DNA of 11,554 nucleotides from Deltaproteobacteria bacterium UBA5756. GTDB taxonomy: Bacteria > Desulfobacterota > Syntrophorhabdia > Syntrophorhabdales > Syntrophorhabdaceae. The stretch is taken from contig DIFE01000064.1 of NCBI GenBank assembly GCA_002418985.1, positions 17,417 to 28,970 on the forward strand, in the 5' to 3' direction. The notes under the pieces are model-generated. The model had not been told where the DNA came from, did no database searches, and saw only the letters and a list, made by a program, of their open reading frames with translations. Shown here one piece after another: positions 1 to 7,600 of this stretch; positions within the stretch are counted from its first letter, which is position 1; each line of letters begins with the position of its first letter. The position numbers were made by a program, and so were the translations under genes.

Positions 1-825
1 CCAGCTTCCCTTTGTGATCAAAGCCCGGCATGGCTCCGGTAATGTTCTTGGGATGTTGTCGATGAAGCCGCCGCCCGTGATATGCACCATGCCCTTTATC
101 GCAAAATTTTTGAAAATATTCAGTATTGTTTTCACATAAATCTTTGTCGGTTTGAGAAGTTCATGGCCGATTGAATGGTCAAGGTTGCCGACTGTGTCCT
201 CGATATGCAGACGGGCATCCTCGAAGAATATCTTTCGGGCCAGGGAGAAGCCGTTACTGTGAAGGCCGCTCGACGCCAGGCCTATGATCCTGTCTCCGAC
301 ACTGATGACAGAACCGTCTATCAGACGGTCTGATTCGACGATCCCGACGCAAAATCCCGCGAGGTCATACTCACCATCCTGATACATCCCGGGCATTTCG
401 GCTGTTTCGCCGCCGATCAACGCGCACCCGGCCTCGCTGCAGCCTTTTGCTATGCCTTCTACGATGGCAACGCCGATGTCAAGGCTCAGCTTGCCGGTCG
501 CAAGATAGTCGAGAAAAAAAAGAGGCTCTGCTCCTTTGACAACGACGTCGTTGACCGACATCGCGACCAGATCCACGCCTATGGTCTCATGCCTGTTCAT
601 CATCTGTGCGATTTTCAGCTTTGTACCGACGCCGTCCGTTGAAGATACCAGGATAGGCATCTTGTATTTTGCGGCGTCCAGGTGAAAAAGCCCAGCAAAA
701 TCGCCGATAGTCCCTTTGACTTCTTTGCGGAAAGTGTTCCGCACGATCGGCTTTATTTTCTGGACGAAAAGATTAGCATTATCTATGTCGACGCCGGCCT
801 GTTTGTACGAGTCTTTATCTTTCAT
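1..825 (-). CDS. purM: Phosphoribosylformylglycinamidine cyclo-ligase (AIR synthetase), 3' end cut by window edge
   Basis: PurM closes the imidazole ring of purine synthesis: formylglycinamidine ribonucleotide plus ATP gives aminoimidazole ribonucleotide, in the cytosol. I translated the minus strand from an ATG at 825-823. It is open to base 1 and gives 275 residues of the usual roughly 345, so the C-terminus lies outside the window. Seen: the N-terminal MKDKDSYKQAGVDIDNAN region, the signature STDGVGTKLKIA, VDLVAMSVNDVVVKGAEPLFFLDY, the GGETAEMPGMY segment, GLASSGLHSNGFSLAR and HITGGGFIDNIPR. All are diagnostic PurM blocks of the ATP-binding and dimer regions. An AGGAA ribosome site lies just upstream of the ATG. 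The gene diverges from the redox operon and is probably functionally unrelated to it. No frameshift was seen. Confidence 0.97.
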   Translation of the reverse strand, partial: MKDKDSYKQAGVDIDNANLFVQKIKPIVRNTFRKEVKGTIGDFAGLFHLDAAKYKMPILVSSTDGVGTKLKIAQMMNRHETIGVDLVAMSVNDVVVKGAEPLFFLDYLATGKLSLDIGVAIVEGIAKGCSEAGCALIGGETAEMPGMYQDGEYDLAGFCVGIVESDRLIDGSVISVGDRIIGLASSGLHSNGFSLARKIFFEDARLHIEDTVGNLDHSIGHELLKPTKIYVKTILNIFKNFAIKGMVHITGGGFIDNIPRTLPEPCRALITKGSW

Positions 826-871
826 GCATTTCCTGTCGTAGATTTCCAGAGTGACTGTAACGTTGCAGAGG

Positions 872-900
872 AATATAGAGCAACACCGGGGAATTGTCAA
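872..900 (-). promoter_or_regulatory. Sigma-70 promoter of purM
   Basis: Reading the minus strand, TTGACA (900-895) is followed by a 17-base spacer and TATATT (877-872). That is a perfect -35 and a five-of-six -10 at ideal spacing. Transcription would start near 865, leaving about 40 bases before the purM ATG at 825. No PurR-like operator or purine riboswitch fold was recognised in that leader. Confidence 0.75.
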
Positions 901-1032
901 TCATCCACATGCCTGCGCGAGGGATTTAGGTTGACATAATAATTTGCATATGTTACGGAAAATCGCCTTTGTATTTTAAGGACCGCTGGATGAGGCGGAC
1001 AAGGCCTGCAGCAATCAATCCGGACCTTTTTG

Positions 1033-1041
1033 TGGTATAAG
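1033..1041 (+). promoter_or_regulatory. Candidate extended -10 promoter of the DRTGG/redox operon
   Basis: TGGTATAAG is an extended -10 (TG-N-TATAAG) placed about 32 bases before the GTG start at 1073. No good -35 lies 16-18 bases upstream (AATCAA-like), which is tolerable for extended -10 promoters. A perfect TTGACA at 931-936 on this strand has no convincing -10 partner. The 826-1072 gap between the two divergent operons holds these signals and no gene that I can support. Confidence 0.4.
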
Positions 1042-1072
1042 ACCGTAAGTACTTTGTGCAAAGGAGGTCGAA

Positions 1073-1456
1073 GTGACCCTTCGCGAAGTAAAAGAGATTC
1101 TTGAAGCTGAGGTAATTGTAGGTGAGGAACAGCTGGAAAAAGAAGTGAAGACCGCCTTCAGCGCCGATTTGATGAGCGACGTTCTTGCCTTCGCGACTGC
1201 AGGAAGTCTTCTTCTGACGGGGGTGACGAACCCGCAGGTTGTCCGGACGGCCGAAATCCTCGATATAGCGGCGATCGTGATGGTCAGGGGGAAAAGGCCT
1301 TCTCAGGAGACGATACAACTTGCCCGGGAGTTGAGGATCCCGATTCTCTCGACGAGATACATTCTTTTCGAAGCCTCAGGCAAACTGCACGCCAGGGGGA
1401 TTAGCGGCTGCATTGAGAAGGTTGGTGAAAAAACCGATGCCGGCAGAACGATATGA
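1073..1456 (+). CDS. DRTGG-domain protein (first copy)
   Basis: A 127-residue stand-alone DRTGG-type domain protein. The family is named after a domain also found in phosphotransacetylases and CBS-domain proteins; its biochemical role is unknown, with regulatory ligand binding usually assumed. Seen: the fold signature with ADLMSDVLAFA at about residues 31-41, a glycine turn, then LLLTGVTNPQVVRTAEILDIAAIVMVRGKRP and a C-terminal IPILSTRYILFEASGKL strand-helix block. The literal DRTGG motif is not present. Start: GTG at 1073, chosen because AAGGAGGT (1061-1068) sits five bases upstream. It is the first gene of the operon, and its end overlaps the next start by about 20 bases, suggesting translational coupling. 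Small DRTGG genes are repeatedly found beside HydABC/HndABCD-type hydrogenases, so a role in controlling or assembling the redox complex is inferred, not shown. Confidence 0.85.
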   Translation: MTLREVKEILEAEVIVGEEQLEKEVKTAFSADLMSDVLAFATAGSLLLTGVTNPQVVRTAEILDIAAIVMVRGKRPSQETIQLARELRIPILSTRYILFEASGKLHARGISGCIEKVGEKTDAGRTI

Positions 1457-1871
1457 CGGCAGCTTTGACGTCGAGGGTGGTAATTTCAGGAATGCCGGTC
1501 AGGTCTCAAGTAAGGTAAAGAATATCCTCAAAGACATCGGATGCAGCACTGACATTGTCAGAAGGGCCGCCATCGTAACCTACGAGGCGGAAATCAACAT
1601 CGTCTCTTACGCCAGAAGAGGGCAGATACATCTTCTTGCGGAACCGGATCTTGTCAGAATCTGCGTCGATGACGAGGGTCTGGGTATTGCCGACATTGAG
1701 CTCGCGATGCAGGAAGGGTACTCGACGGCCCCGGCGTTCGTACGGGAGATGGGTTTCGGTGCCGGAATGGGGCTTGCGAACATGAAAAAATATTCGAATG
1801 AATTCGAAATATCCTCCGTCGTCGACGTCGGGACGCAAGTCAAGATGACTATCAATCGGTCGGAGGGATAG
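1437..1871 (+). CDS. RsbW/SpoIIAB-like serine-kinase-type ATPase (anti-sigma family)
   Basis: A 144-residue single-domain GHKL ATPase of the RsbW/SpoIIAB/RsbT type. Known relatives phosphorylate a serine on an STAS antagonist or hold a sigma factor; neither partner is encoded nearby. Seen, numbering from ATG 1437: N-box E50-N54 (YEAEINIVSYA), G1 box D79-E-G-L-G83, and G2 glycine-rich lid G108-A-G-M-G112-L-A-N. All the ATP-binding boxes are intact. The start is uncertain. ATG 1437 puts the conserved FDVEGGNFRNAG near the N-terminus but has its AGAAGG (1416-1421) 15 bases away; GTG 1425 in the same frame is only three bases from that site and would add four residues. It is sandwiched between two DRTGG genes, an order known from hydrogenase-associated cassettes, so it probably signals within this cassette rather than in general stress. 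Confidence 0.85.
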   Translation: MPAERYDGSFDVEGGNFRNAGQVSSKVKNILKDIGCSTDIVRRAAIVTYEAEINIVSYARRGQIHLLAEPDLVRICVDDEGLGIADIELAMQEGYSTAPAFVREMGFGAGMGLANMKKYSNEFEISSVVDVGTQVKMTINRSEG

Positions 1872-1879
1872 CCGGAGAG

Positions 1880-2221
1880 ATGGCGGTCGAACTGGAAAAA
1901 ATCGTGAAGGAATTAAAATTGGAAGTCCGTTGTTGCAAAGACAGGCTGTCGAGGCCGGTTTCCGGCGGCTATGTGGGAGACCTTTTGAGCGACGTTATGG
2001 CAAACAGCCGTGAGGGGGATATCTGGATAACCAGGCAGATACACCAGAACACCGTGGCGGTCGCAAGCCTGAAAGAGCATGCGGCGGTGATTTTTGTCAA
2101 CGGGAGCGAACCCACAGCCGAGACGGTGTCCAGGGCTGAACAAGAGGGGATTCCGTTGTTGGTGTCGAGTATGCCGGGCTTTGAAGTGGTCGGCAGGATA
2201 TACAAGGTGATGAACCCGTAA
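1880..2221 (+). CDS. DRTGG-domain protein (second copy)
   Basis: A second DRTGG-domain protein, 113 residues, essentially the bare domain. Seen: VSGGYVGDLLSDVMANSREG (about residues 27-46), then WITRQIHQNTVAVASLKEHAAVIFVNGSEP, and a C-terminal IPLLVSSMPGFEVVGRIY block that lines up with the first copy's IPILSTRYILFEASGKL. The two copies share the GDLLSDV/ADLMSDV core and overall order but are clearly diverged, so they are old paralogues rather than a recent duplication. The ATG at 1880 follows the previous stop by eight bases and has GGAGAG immediately upstream. Its ligand and function are unknown. Position suggests it works with the RsbW-like ATPase. Confidence 0.85.
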   Translation: MAVELEKIVKELKLEVRCCKDRLSRPVSGGYVGDLLSDVMANSREGDIWITRQIHQNTVAVASLKEHAAVIFVNGSEPTAETVSRAEQEGIPLLVSSMPGFEVVGRIYKVMNP

Positions 2222-2329
2222 ATTTGCACGGACTAAGGACGCGGGCCCGCTCATTCACACAGAGATGAATCTCGGCCAGGATAAATCAGGCAGAGGGGTT
2301 GGCGGATCGGCGTTTCAGGAAGCGATGTA

Positions 2330-3079
2330 ATGCTTAGGGAGTTTCGTTGCGACCTCCACATTCATACATGCCTCTCGCCTTGTGCCGACCTGGAGATGTC
2401 TCCCAAGGCAATAGTTGAAAAGTCCCTGAAAGAGAAACTGGACATCATCGCAATCTGTGACCACAACTCTTCGGAAAACGTCGTCTACGCAATGAAGGCC
2501 GCAGCGGGAAAGCCGCTCGTCGTGCTCCCGGGAATGGAAGTGACGACTAGAGAGGAGGTGCACCTGATTGCTCTCTTTGATAGGCTTGAATATGTGAAAA
2601 AACTTCAGGCAAAGGTATACAATCGCCTGCCGGGCGTGAACGACGAGAGGATTTTCGGATGTCAGGCCGTCGTCAATGAACTCGATGAAGTTGAAGGTTT
2701 TAATGACCATCTGCTCATCGGTGCGACGATTTTTTCGATTGAAGAAGCCGTTGCCGTCATCCATGAGCTGGGCGGGCTTGCGGTCGCTTCTCATATCGAC
2801 CGGGAAGGATTTGGGATCATCAGCCATCTGGGGTTCATACCCCCCGACCTGAAGCTCGACGCACTGGAGGTTTCGGCGGCGATGGGGATTACGGAAGCCC
2901 GCCGGGAATTCGCCGAGCTGTACAGGATGCCCTTTATCGAGTCGTCGGACGCCCACTTCATCCGGGATGTCGGTAAAGGAGTAACCCGGATGTGCCTTGG
3001 CGAGGGTAGTGTCAAGGAATTGAAGATGGCCTTCCGGAAGGAACAGGGGCGTTGCATCGTGGAAGGCTCCCATGCTTGA
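2330..3079 (+). CDS. PHP-domain metal-dependent phosphoesterase
   Basis: A 249-residue PHP (polymerase and histidinol phosphatase) family protein, predicted to hydrolyse a phosphoester using a di- or trinuclear metal site. Seen metal ligands, in the expected order: H10-x-H12 (DLHIHT), D44-H45, E70 (PGMEVT), H78, H155 (ASHID), and D207-x-H209 (SSDAH), so the active site looks complete. The substrate is unknown; stand-alone PHP proteins act on nucleotides, nucleic acid ends or phosphorylated proteins. ATG 2330 is preceded by AGGAAG seven bases away. A 108-base gap precedes it, the largest inside the cassette, containing only a GCGGGCCCGC palindrome (2241-2250). Its TGA overlaps the next ATG (ATGCTTGA), implying translational coupling with the downstream ATPase. 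A phosphatase acting opposite the kinase-like neighbours is an attractive but unproven idea. Confidence 0.88.
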   Translation: MLREFRCDLHIHTCLSPCADLEMSPKAIVEKSLKEKLDIIAICDHNSSENVVYAMKAAAGKPLVVLPGMEVTTREEVHLIALFDRLEYVKKLQAKVYNRLPGVNDERIFGCQAVVNELDEVEGFNDHLLIGATIFSIEEAVAVIHELGGLAVASHIDREGFGIISHLGFIPPDLKLDALEVSAAMGITEARREFAELYRMPFIESSDAHFIRDVGKGVTRMCLGEGSVKELKMAFRKEQGRCIVEGSHA

Positions 3080-3623
3080 GCTTTCCCTCCACATCCTCGA
3101 CATCGTGGAGAACTCGACGAGGGCCGGCGCCCGAAATGTCCGGATCGAGATTCACGAAGACATAGCCGAGGACAGGCTCATCATCGATATCAATGACGAC
3201 GGTGAGGGGATGGACGAAGATACATTGCGAAAAGCCCTTGACCCCTTTTTTACGACGAAGAAAGTCAGACGGGTCGGGCTGGGATTGCCGATGCTCGCGG
3301 AAGCCGCCGAAAGGACCGGAGGGCGGCTCACTCTCGAGTCCCGGGAGGGAAGGGGGACCAGGGTTCGCGTCGAGTTCGGGTACAGCCATATAGACAGGCA
3401 ACCGTTGGGTGATATGCCGGGAACGATCCTGGCGTTGATAGCCGGCAACCCGGAGGTGAACTTCACCTATTGCCACAGGCGGGACGGCCTTTTTTACAGG
3501 TTGGATACCTCCGAGATAAAGGAAGAGATCGGGGATATTCCGGTCAATCATGCGGAGGTTTTGAAGTTTATCAGGGAAACGATGGAAGAAGGGCTAAAGG
3601 GTGTCGGATTTTCGCGGCACTGA
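3072..3623 (+). CDS. HATPase_c (histidine-kinase-like ATPase) protein lacking sensor and DHp domains
   Basis: A 183-residue protein with a GHKL/HATPase_c domain that starts almost at residue 1. Seen: N-box D10-I-V-E-N14, G1 box D42-D-G-E-G46, F-box DPFFTTK (57-63), and G2 box G69-L-G-L72. All four ATP-binding boxes are present, but there is no dimerisation/phosphoacceptor helix, PAS or membrane segment, so it cannot be a classical histidine kinase on its own. After about residue 108 comes a further roughly 75-residue segment (DMPGTILALIAGNPEVNFTY onward) that I do not recognise. The start is fixed by the eight-base overlap with the PHP gene. Similar short ATPases sit in the same position upstream of HndABCD/HydABC genes in anaerobes. 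The role is unknown; regulatory ATP binding or help in cofactor assembly are both possible. Confidence 0.85.
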   Translation: MLELSLHILDIVENSTRAGARNVRIEIHEDIAEDRLIIDINDDGEGMDEDTLRKALDPFFTTKKVRRVGLGLPMLAEAAERTGGRLTLESREGRGTRVRVEFGYSHIDRQPLGDMPGTILALIAGNPEVNFTYCHRRDGLFYRLDTSEIKEEIGDIPVNHAEVLKFIRETMEEGLKGVGFSRH

Positions 3624-3691
3624 CGTCAATAAGGATGCCAGGACATTTCAGACTCAGCGGTATTACTAAAAACGGCGGGAGGAGCAGATCC

Positions 3692-4177
3692 ATGAATGAT
3701 GACCTGTTGAAAGAGTTCAGCCCCAAACAGGTTGAAGAGCTTGAGAAGATAATTGAAAAGCATAAGGGTAAGCCGGGGGCCTTGATTCCGGTCCTGGAAG
3801 AAGCCCAGGTTGTTCTTGATTATCTTCCGATACCGGTTCAAAAAAAGATCGCCAAGGAGTTGAACCTGCCGTTGGCTCAAGTCTACGGCGTGGTCACTTT
3901 TTATTCCTTCTTCACCATGACCCCCAGGGGCAAGCACACCGTTCGTGTCTGTCTCGGCACGGCCTGTTACGTCCGGGGCGGGAAGAAGATTGTGGAAGCC
4001 ATCGAGAAGGAGTACGGGGTGAAAGAAGGGGAGACAACCTCGGACAGGAGGTTCACCTTTGAAACCGTGCGGTGTCTGGGTGCTTGCGGGCTGGGGCCGG
4101 TCATGGTTGTGGACGGCAACGTCCACGGTAGGGTCAAGCCGGCAAAGCTCAAAGAGATTCTTGCCAATTATAATTAG
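3692..4177 (+). CDS. hndA: NuoE/HndA-type [2Fe-2S] thioredoxin-fold subunit
   Basis: A 161-residue NuoE/HndA-family subunit that passes electrons to or from the FMN subunit of NADH-linked complexes in the cytosol. Seen: an N-terminal helical bundle with GALIPVLEEAQ and QVYGVVTFYSFF (63-74), then the thioredoxin-like domain whose [2Fe-2S] ligands are C87, C92 (CLGTAC), C128 and C132 (CLGAC), all present. Length is typical. The reading frame is open from 3470, but the true start is ATG 3692: GGGAGGAG (3677-3684) lies seven bases upstream and the protein alignment begins there. It is followed closely by the HndB-type gene and the NuoF fusion, the HndA-B-C order. The symbol records family membership; with no hydrogenase gene following, the complex may not be a hydrogenase. 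Confidence 0.93.
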   Translation: MNDDLLKEFSPKQVEELEKIIEKHKGKPGALIPVLEEAQVVLDYLPIPVQKKIAKELNLPLAQVYGVVTFYSFFTMTPRGKHTVRVCLGTACYVRGGKKIVEAIEKEYGVKEGETTSDRRFTFETVRCLGACGLGPVMVVDGNVHGRVKPAKLKEILANYN

Positions 4178-4190
4178 CAGGGGGGCCATC

Positions 4191-4574
4191 ATGGCGAAAA
4201 TCAAGATAGAAGACCTGAAAAAGATCAAAGAAAAGGTGCAAGCCGAGACCTCGCTAAGGGAAGGCCATCGCCGGGTGAAGGTGACGGTTCACATGGGAAC
4301 CTGCGGCATCGCATCGGGGGCGAGAGAAGTTCTGGATGCCCTGATGAAAGAAATCGAGGAAACCGGTGCTACAGACGTAGCCGTGACGACATCGGGGTGT
4401 ATGGGGCTTTGCAGCCGGGAGCCGCTCGTAACGGTAGAGATTCTGGACCAAGAGCCCATCAAATACCAATACATGAATCCGAACAAAATGAGACAAGTGT
4501 TCAGACGACATATCTTGCAAGGGGAGATTCAGACCCCCTTTGTTCTCGCCAAAGGGTCGGAAACTGTCAAGTAG
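4191..4574 (+). CDS. hndB: HndB-type thioredoxin-like (2Fe-2S) ferredoxin subunit
   Basis: A 127-residue small subunit of the HndB family, found between HndA and HndC in NAD(P)-linked hydrogenase complexes. Seen: a Lys/Glu-rich N-terminal helix (residues 1-25), then a thioredoxin-like ferredoxin fold with VHMGTCGIASGA (C38) and TSGCMGLCSREP (C70, C74). Only three cysteines are visible where a [2Fe-2S] cluster normally takes four. From memory, other HndB proteins also show this reduced pattern, so cluster binding should not be taken for granted. ATG 4191 starts 13 bases after the hndA stop, behind a G-rich AGGGGGG ribosome site. The frame is open further upstream, but those codons overlap hndA and are not likely to be used. 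It probably helps dock or wire the HndA and NuoF-like proteins. Confidence 0.88.
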   Translation: MAKIKIEDLKKIKEKVQAETSLREGHRRVKVTVHMGTCGIASGAREVLDALMKEIEETGATDVAVTTSGCMGLCSREPLVTVEILDQEPIKYQYMNPNKMRQVFRRHILQGEIQTPFVLAKGSETVK

Positions 4575-4619
4575 CTGTTCGACGGAAGAACTTACCGATG
4601 AAGGAGGAATAAAGTCGAC

Positions 4620-7600
4620 ATGAAGGTATTTCGGTCGCATTTATTGATCTGCGGAGGAACCGGATGCCATGCATCAGGTAGTCTTGCAGTGAAGAAGGCC
4701 CTGAATGAAGAACTGGATAAGAGGGGCCTCTCCGAGGAGATAAAGGTAGTGGAAACGGGGTGTAACGGCTTCTGTGCCGAGGGTCCGATCATGGTCGTTT
4801 ATCCCGAGGGGATAATCTACATGCAGGTAAAGCCGGATGATATCCCCGAACTTGTAGAAGAGCACCTGGTTAAGGGAAGGCCGTTGACGAGGCTGTTCTA
4901 CAAGGAGCCGATAACGGAAGAGAAGATACCTGCGATGCAGGAGATACCTTTCTTTGCCTACCAAGAGCTCAGGGTATTGAGAAACAGAGGCCTCATCGAC
5001 CCGGAAAACATCGAGGAATACATCGCCAGAGACGGCTACGCCGGCATGGCCAAGGCGTTGACGGAAATGAGCGCCGAAGACATCATTAAAGAGATTCGGA
5101 AATCTGGACTTCGGGGCAGGGGCGGGGCGGGGTTTCCGACCGGCCTGAAATGGCAGTTCGCTTCCCGGTCGGCCGGAGACATCAAGTATGTGCTCTGCAA
5201 CGCCGACGAAGGAGACCCCGGGGCTTTTATGGACCGGAGCGTCCTGGAGGCCGACCCGCACGCCGTGGTCGAAGGAATGGTGATCGCCGCCAAGGCCATC
5301 GGTTCACGGCAGGGCTATGTGTATTGCCGAGCCGAGTATCCCCTCGCCATCCGCAGGTTGAACATCGCCTTGAGTCAGGCAAGGGAATACGGACTTCTGG
5401 GTAAAAACATCCTGGATACGGGGTTCGATTTCGATATCGAGATCTACCAGGGCGCCGGGGCCTTTGTCTGCGGAGAGGAGACGGCCTTGATGACGTCCAT
5501 CGAAGGAAAACGCGGCATGCCCAGACCCAGGCCGCCCTTCCCGGCTGTTTCGGGCCTCTGGGGTAAGCCGAGCGTCCTCAACAATGTAGAAACCTTGGCC
5601 AACGTGGGTCAGATAATCCTGCGGGGTGGGGACTGGTACGCGAGTATCGGGACGGAAAAGAGCAAGGGAACGAAGGTCTTCGCCCTCACCGGTGACGTCA
5701 ACAACGTCGGTCTGGTCGAGGTGCCGATGGGTACCACCCTCGGGACGATCGTCTACGATATAGGAGGCGGCATTCCTAAGGGGAAAAAGTTCAAAGCCGC
5801 GCAGCTCGGCGGCCCGTCGGGAGGCATGATTCCCATACAGCACCTCAACGCGCCTATCGACTATGAAAAAGTGGCGGAGCTGGGCGCCATCATGGGTTCG
5901 GGCGGGCTGATCGTCATGAATGAGGATTCCTGTGCCGTGGATATGGCCCGGTTCTTCATGGATTTCTGTCAGGACGAGTCCTGCGGCAAGTGCACCCCCT
6001 GTCGGGAGGGCACGAAACGGATGCTGGAGATCCTGAACAACATCACCCAGGGCAGGGGCAAGGAAGGCGATATCGAGCTTCTCGAAGAGATGGCAGGCAT
6101 CATCAAGGACGCGTCTCTGTGCGGCCTGGGCCAGACGGCCCCCAACCCGGTCCTGAGCACGATCCGTTACTTCCGGAACGAATACGAGGCCCACATCCGC
6201 GACAAACACTGCGCCGCCGCGGTCTGTACGGCCTTGTTCAAATCGCCCTGTCAGCATACCTGCCCCATCGAGATGGATATCCCCTCGTACATCGCCCTCA
6301 TCCGGGCGGAGCGGTTCGAGGACGCTTACAAGATTCTTTTGCGAACCAATCCCTTCCCCTCGGTCTGCGGGCGCGTCTGCGACCACAAATGCCAATCCAA
6401 ATGTCGACGGGGCAAGATGGATGAACCCGTCGCCATCAAATTCCTGAAGCGGTTCATTTCGGACAACGCCCCCCGGCCTGCGGTCTCACCCGTTCCGGCC
6501 ACCCGGAAGGAAAAGATCGCCGTCGTCGGCGCCGGCCCGGCCGGTCTCACCGCGGCCAGAGATCTGGCCCTGCGGGGGTACAAGGTCACGGTCTTCGAGG
6601 AACTCTCCGAACCGGGCGGCATGCTCCGTTGGGCCATTCCGGCCTACCGCCTGCCCAGGAACATCCTTGCCAACGAGATCGCGGACATCACCGCCCTGGG
6701 CGTGGAGATCAAATGCAACACCCGGGTTGGCCGTGACATCTCCTTCGAAGCCGTTAGGGACGGTTTCGATTATGTCTATCTCGCCCCTGGCGCCCACAAG
6801 AGCCAGAAGATGGGCGTCCCCGGCGAAGATCTGCCCGGCGTATACGGAAGCGTTGAATTTCTAAGGGATTTCAACACCAACGAAGAGGCGTGGATCTCGG
6901 GCAAGAGAAGCCTGGGATCCCGGGTCGCCGTCATCGGCGGCGGCAACTCGGCCATCGACGCCGCCAGGGTTTCCCTGCGTCTCGGCGCAGAGGTGACCAT
7001 CCTGTACCGCCGCGAGAGAAAGGATATGCCCGCGGCCATCGAGGAGATCGTCGCGGCGGAGGAAGAAGGGATCAAGATCGAATATCTCGTGGCTCCCCTG
7101 CGGATCGAGGCCAGGGACGGCAAGGCAACCGCCATCGTCTGCGAGCGGATGACCCTGGGAGAATTCGATCGCAGCGGCCGCCGGAAGCCTGTCCCGGTTG
7201 CCGGTTCGGAATTCTCCATCCCCGTGGATGCCATCATCTCCGCGGTTAGCCAGGCCCCGGACCTCTCCTTCGTTCCCGGGGACAGCGGTATCTCCGTCAA
7301 TAAATGGGAAAGCTTCGACCTCGCCAAGGGGAGCAAATCCCAAACGACCTCCTCCAGGTTCTACGCCGGCGGTGACGCCGTAACGGGTCCCGACACGGTC
7401 ATTGCAGCCATTGCCGCCGGTCATCAGGCGGCCCGCGATATGGATGGAGCCATTCGTCTGGCAAACGGCGAGGAGCCGTATGAGGAGCCGGCAGAGGAGG
7501 CCATCGACGTCCCCCTCATCATCGATGAGGAATCCGTGGAATCCCCCCAGTGCAAGATGCCCGAGCTCCACGGTGCGGGTCGAACCATCAGCTTTGCCGA

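Noticed and set aside
682..939. 85-residue plus-strand frame at the left
   Set aside because: It overlaps the 5' end of purM and its promoter in antisense, with no supporting motif.
931..959. Perfect TTGACA on the plus strand as -35 of the DRTGG operon
   Set aside because: At 16-18 base spacing the -10 candidates (TTACGG, TACGGA, ACGGAA) are poor; the extended -10 at 1033-1041 is the better candidate.
1437..1871. Classical general-stress sigma-factor module around the RsbW-like gene
   Set aside because: No STAS antagonist, PP2C phosphatase or sigma factor is encoded nearby; the neighbours are DRTGG and PHP genes.
2241..2250. GCGGGCCCGC palindrome in the 108-base gap before the PHP gene
   Set aside because: Too short and without a T-run or second copy to call a terminator or operator.
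2315..3103. 262-residue minus-strand frame over the PHP gene
   Set aside because: The plus strand has all PHP metal ligands in order; the minus frame shows no domain.
3470..3691. Upstream in-frame extension of the NuoE/HndA frame
   Set aside because: It overlaps the preceding ATPase gene. The strong ribosome site and family start both point to ATG 3692.
4059..4190. Upstream in-frame extension of the HndB frame
   Set aside because: It runs through the 3' end of hndA; the Trp/Arg/Ser-rich translation is a frame shadow and ATG 4191 has its own ribosome site.
5304..6395. 363-residue open frame on the minus strand
   Set aside because: Antisense to the NuoF part of the fusion, where the plus-strand motifs are clear. 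No ribosome site or family signature was seen.
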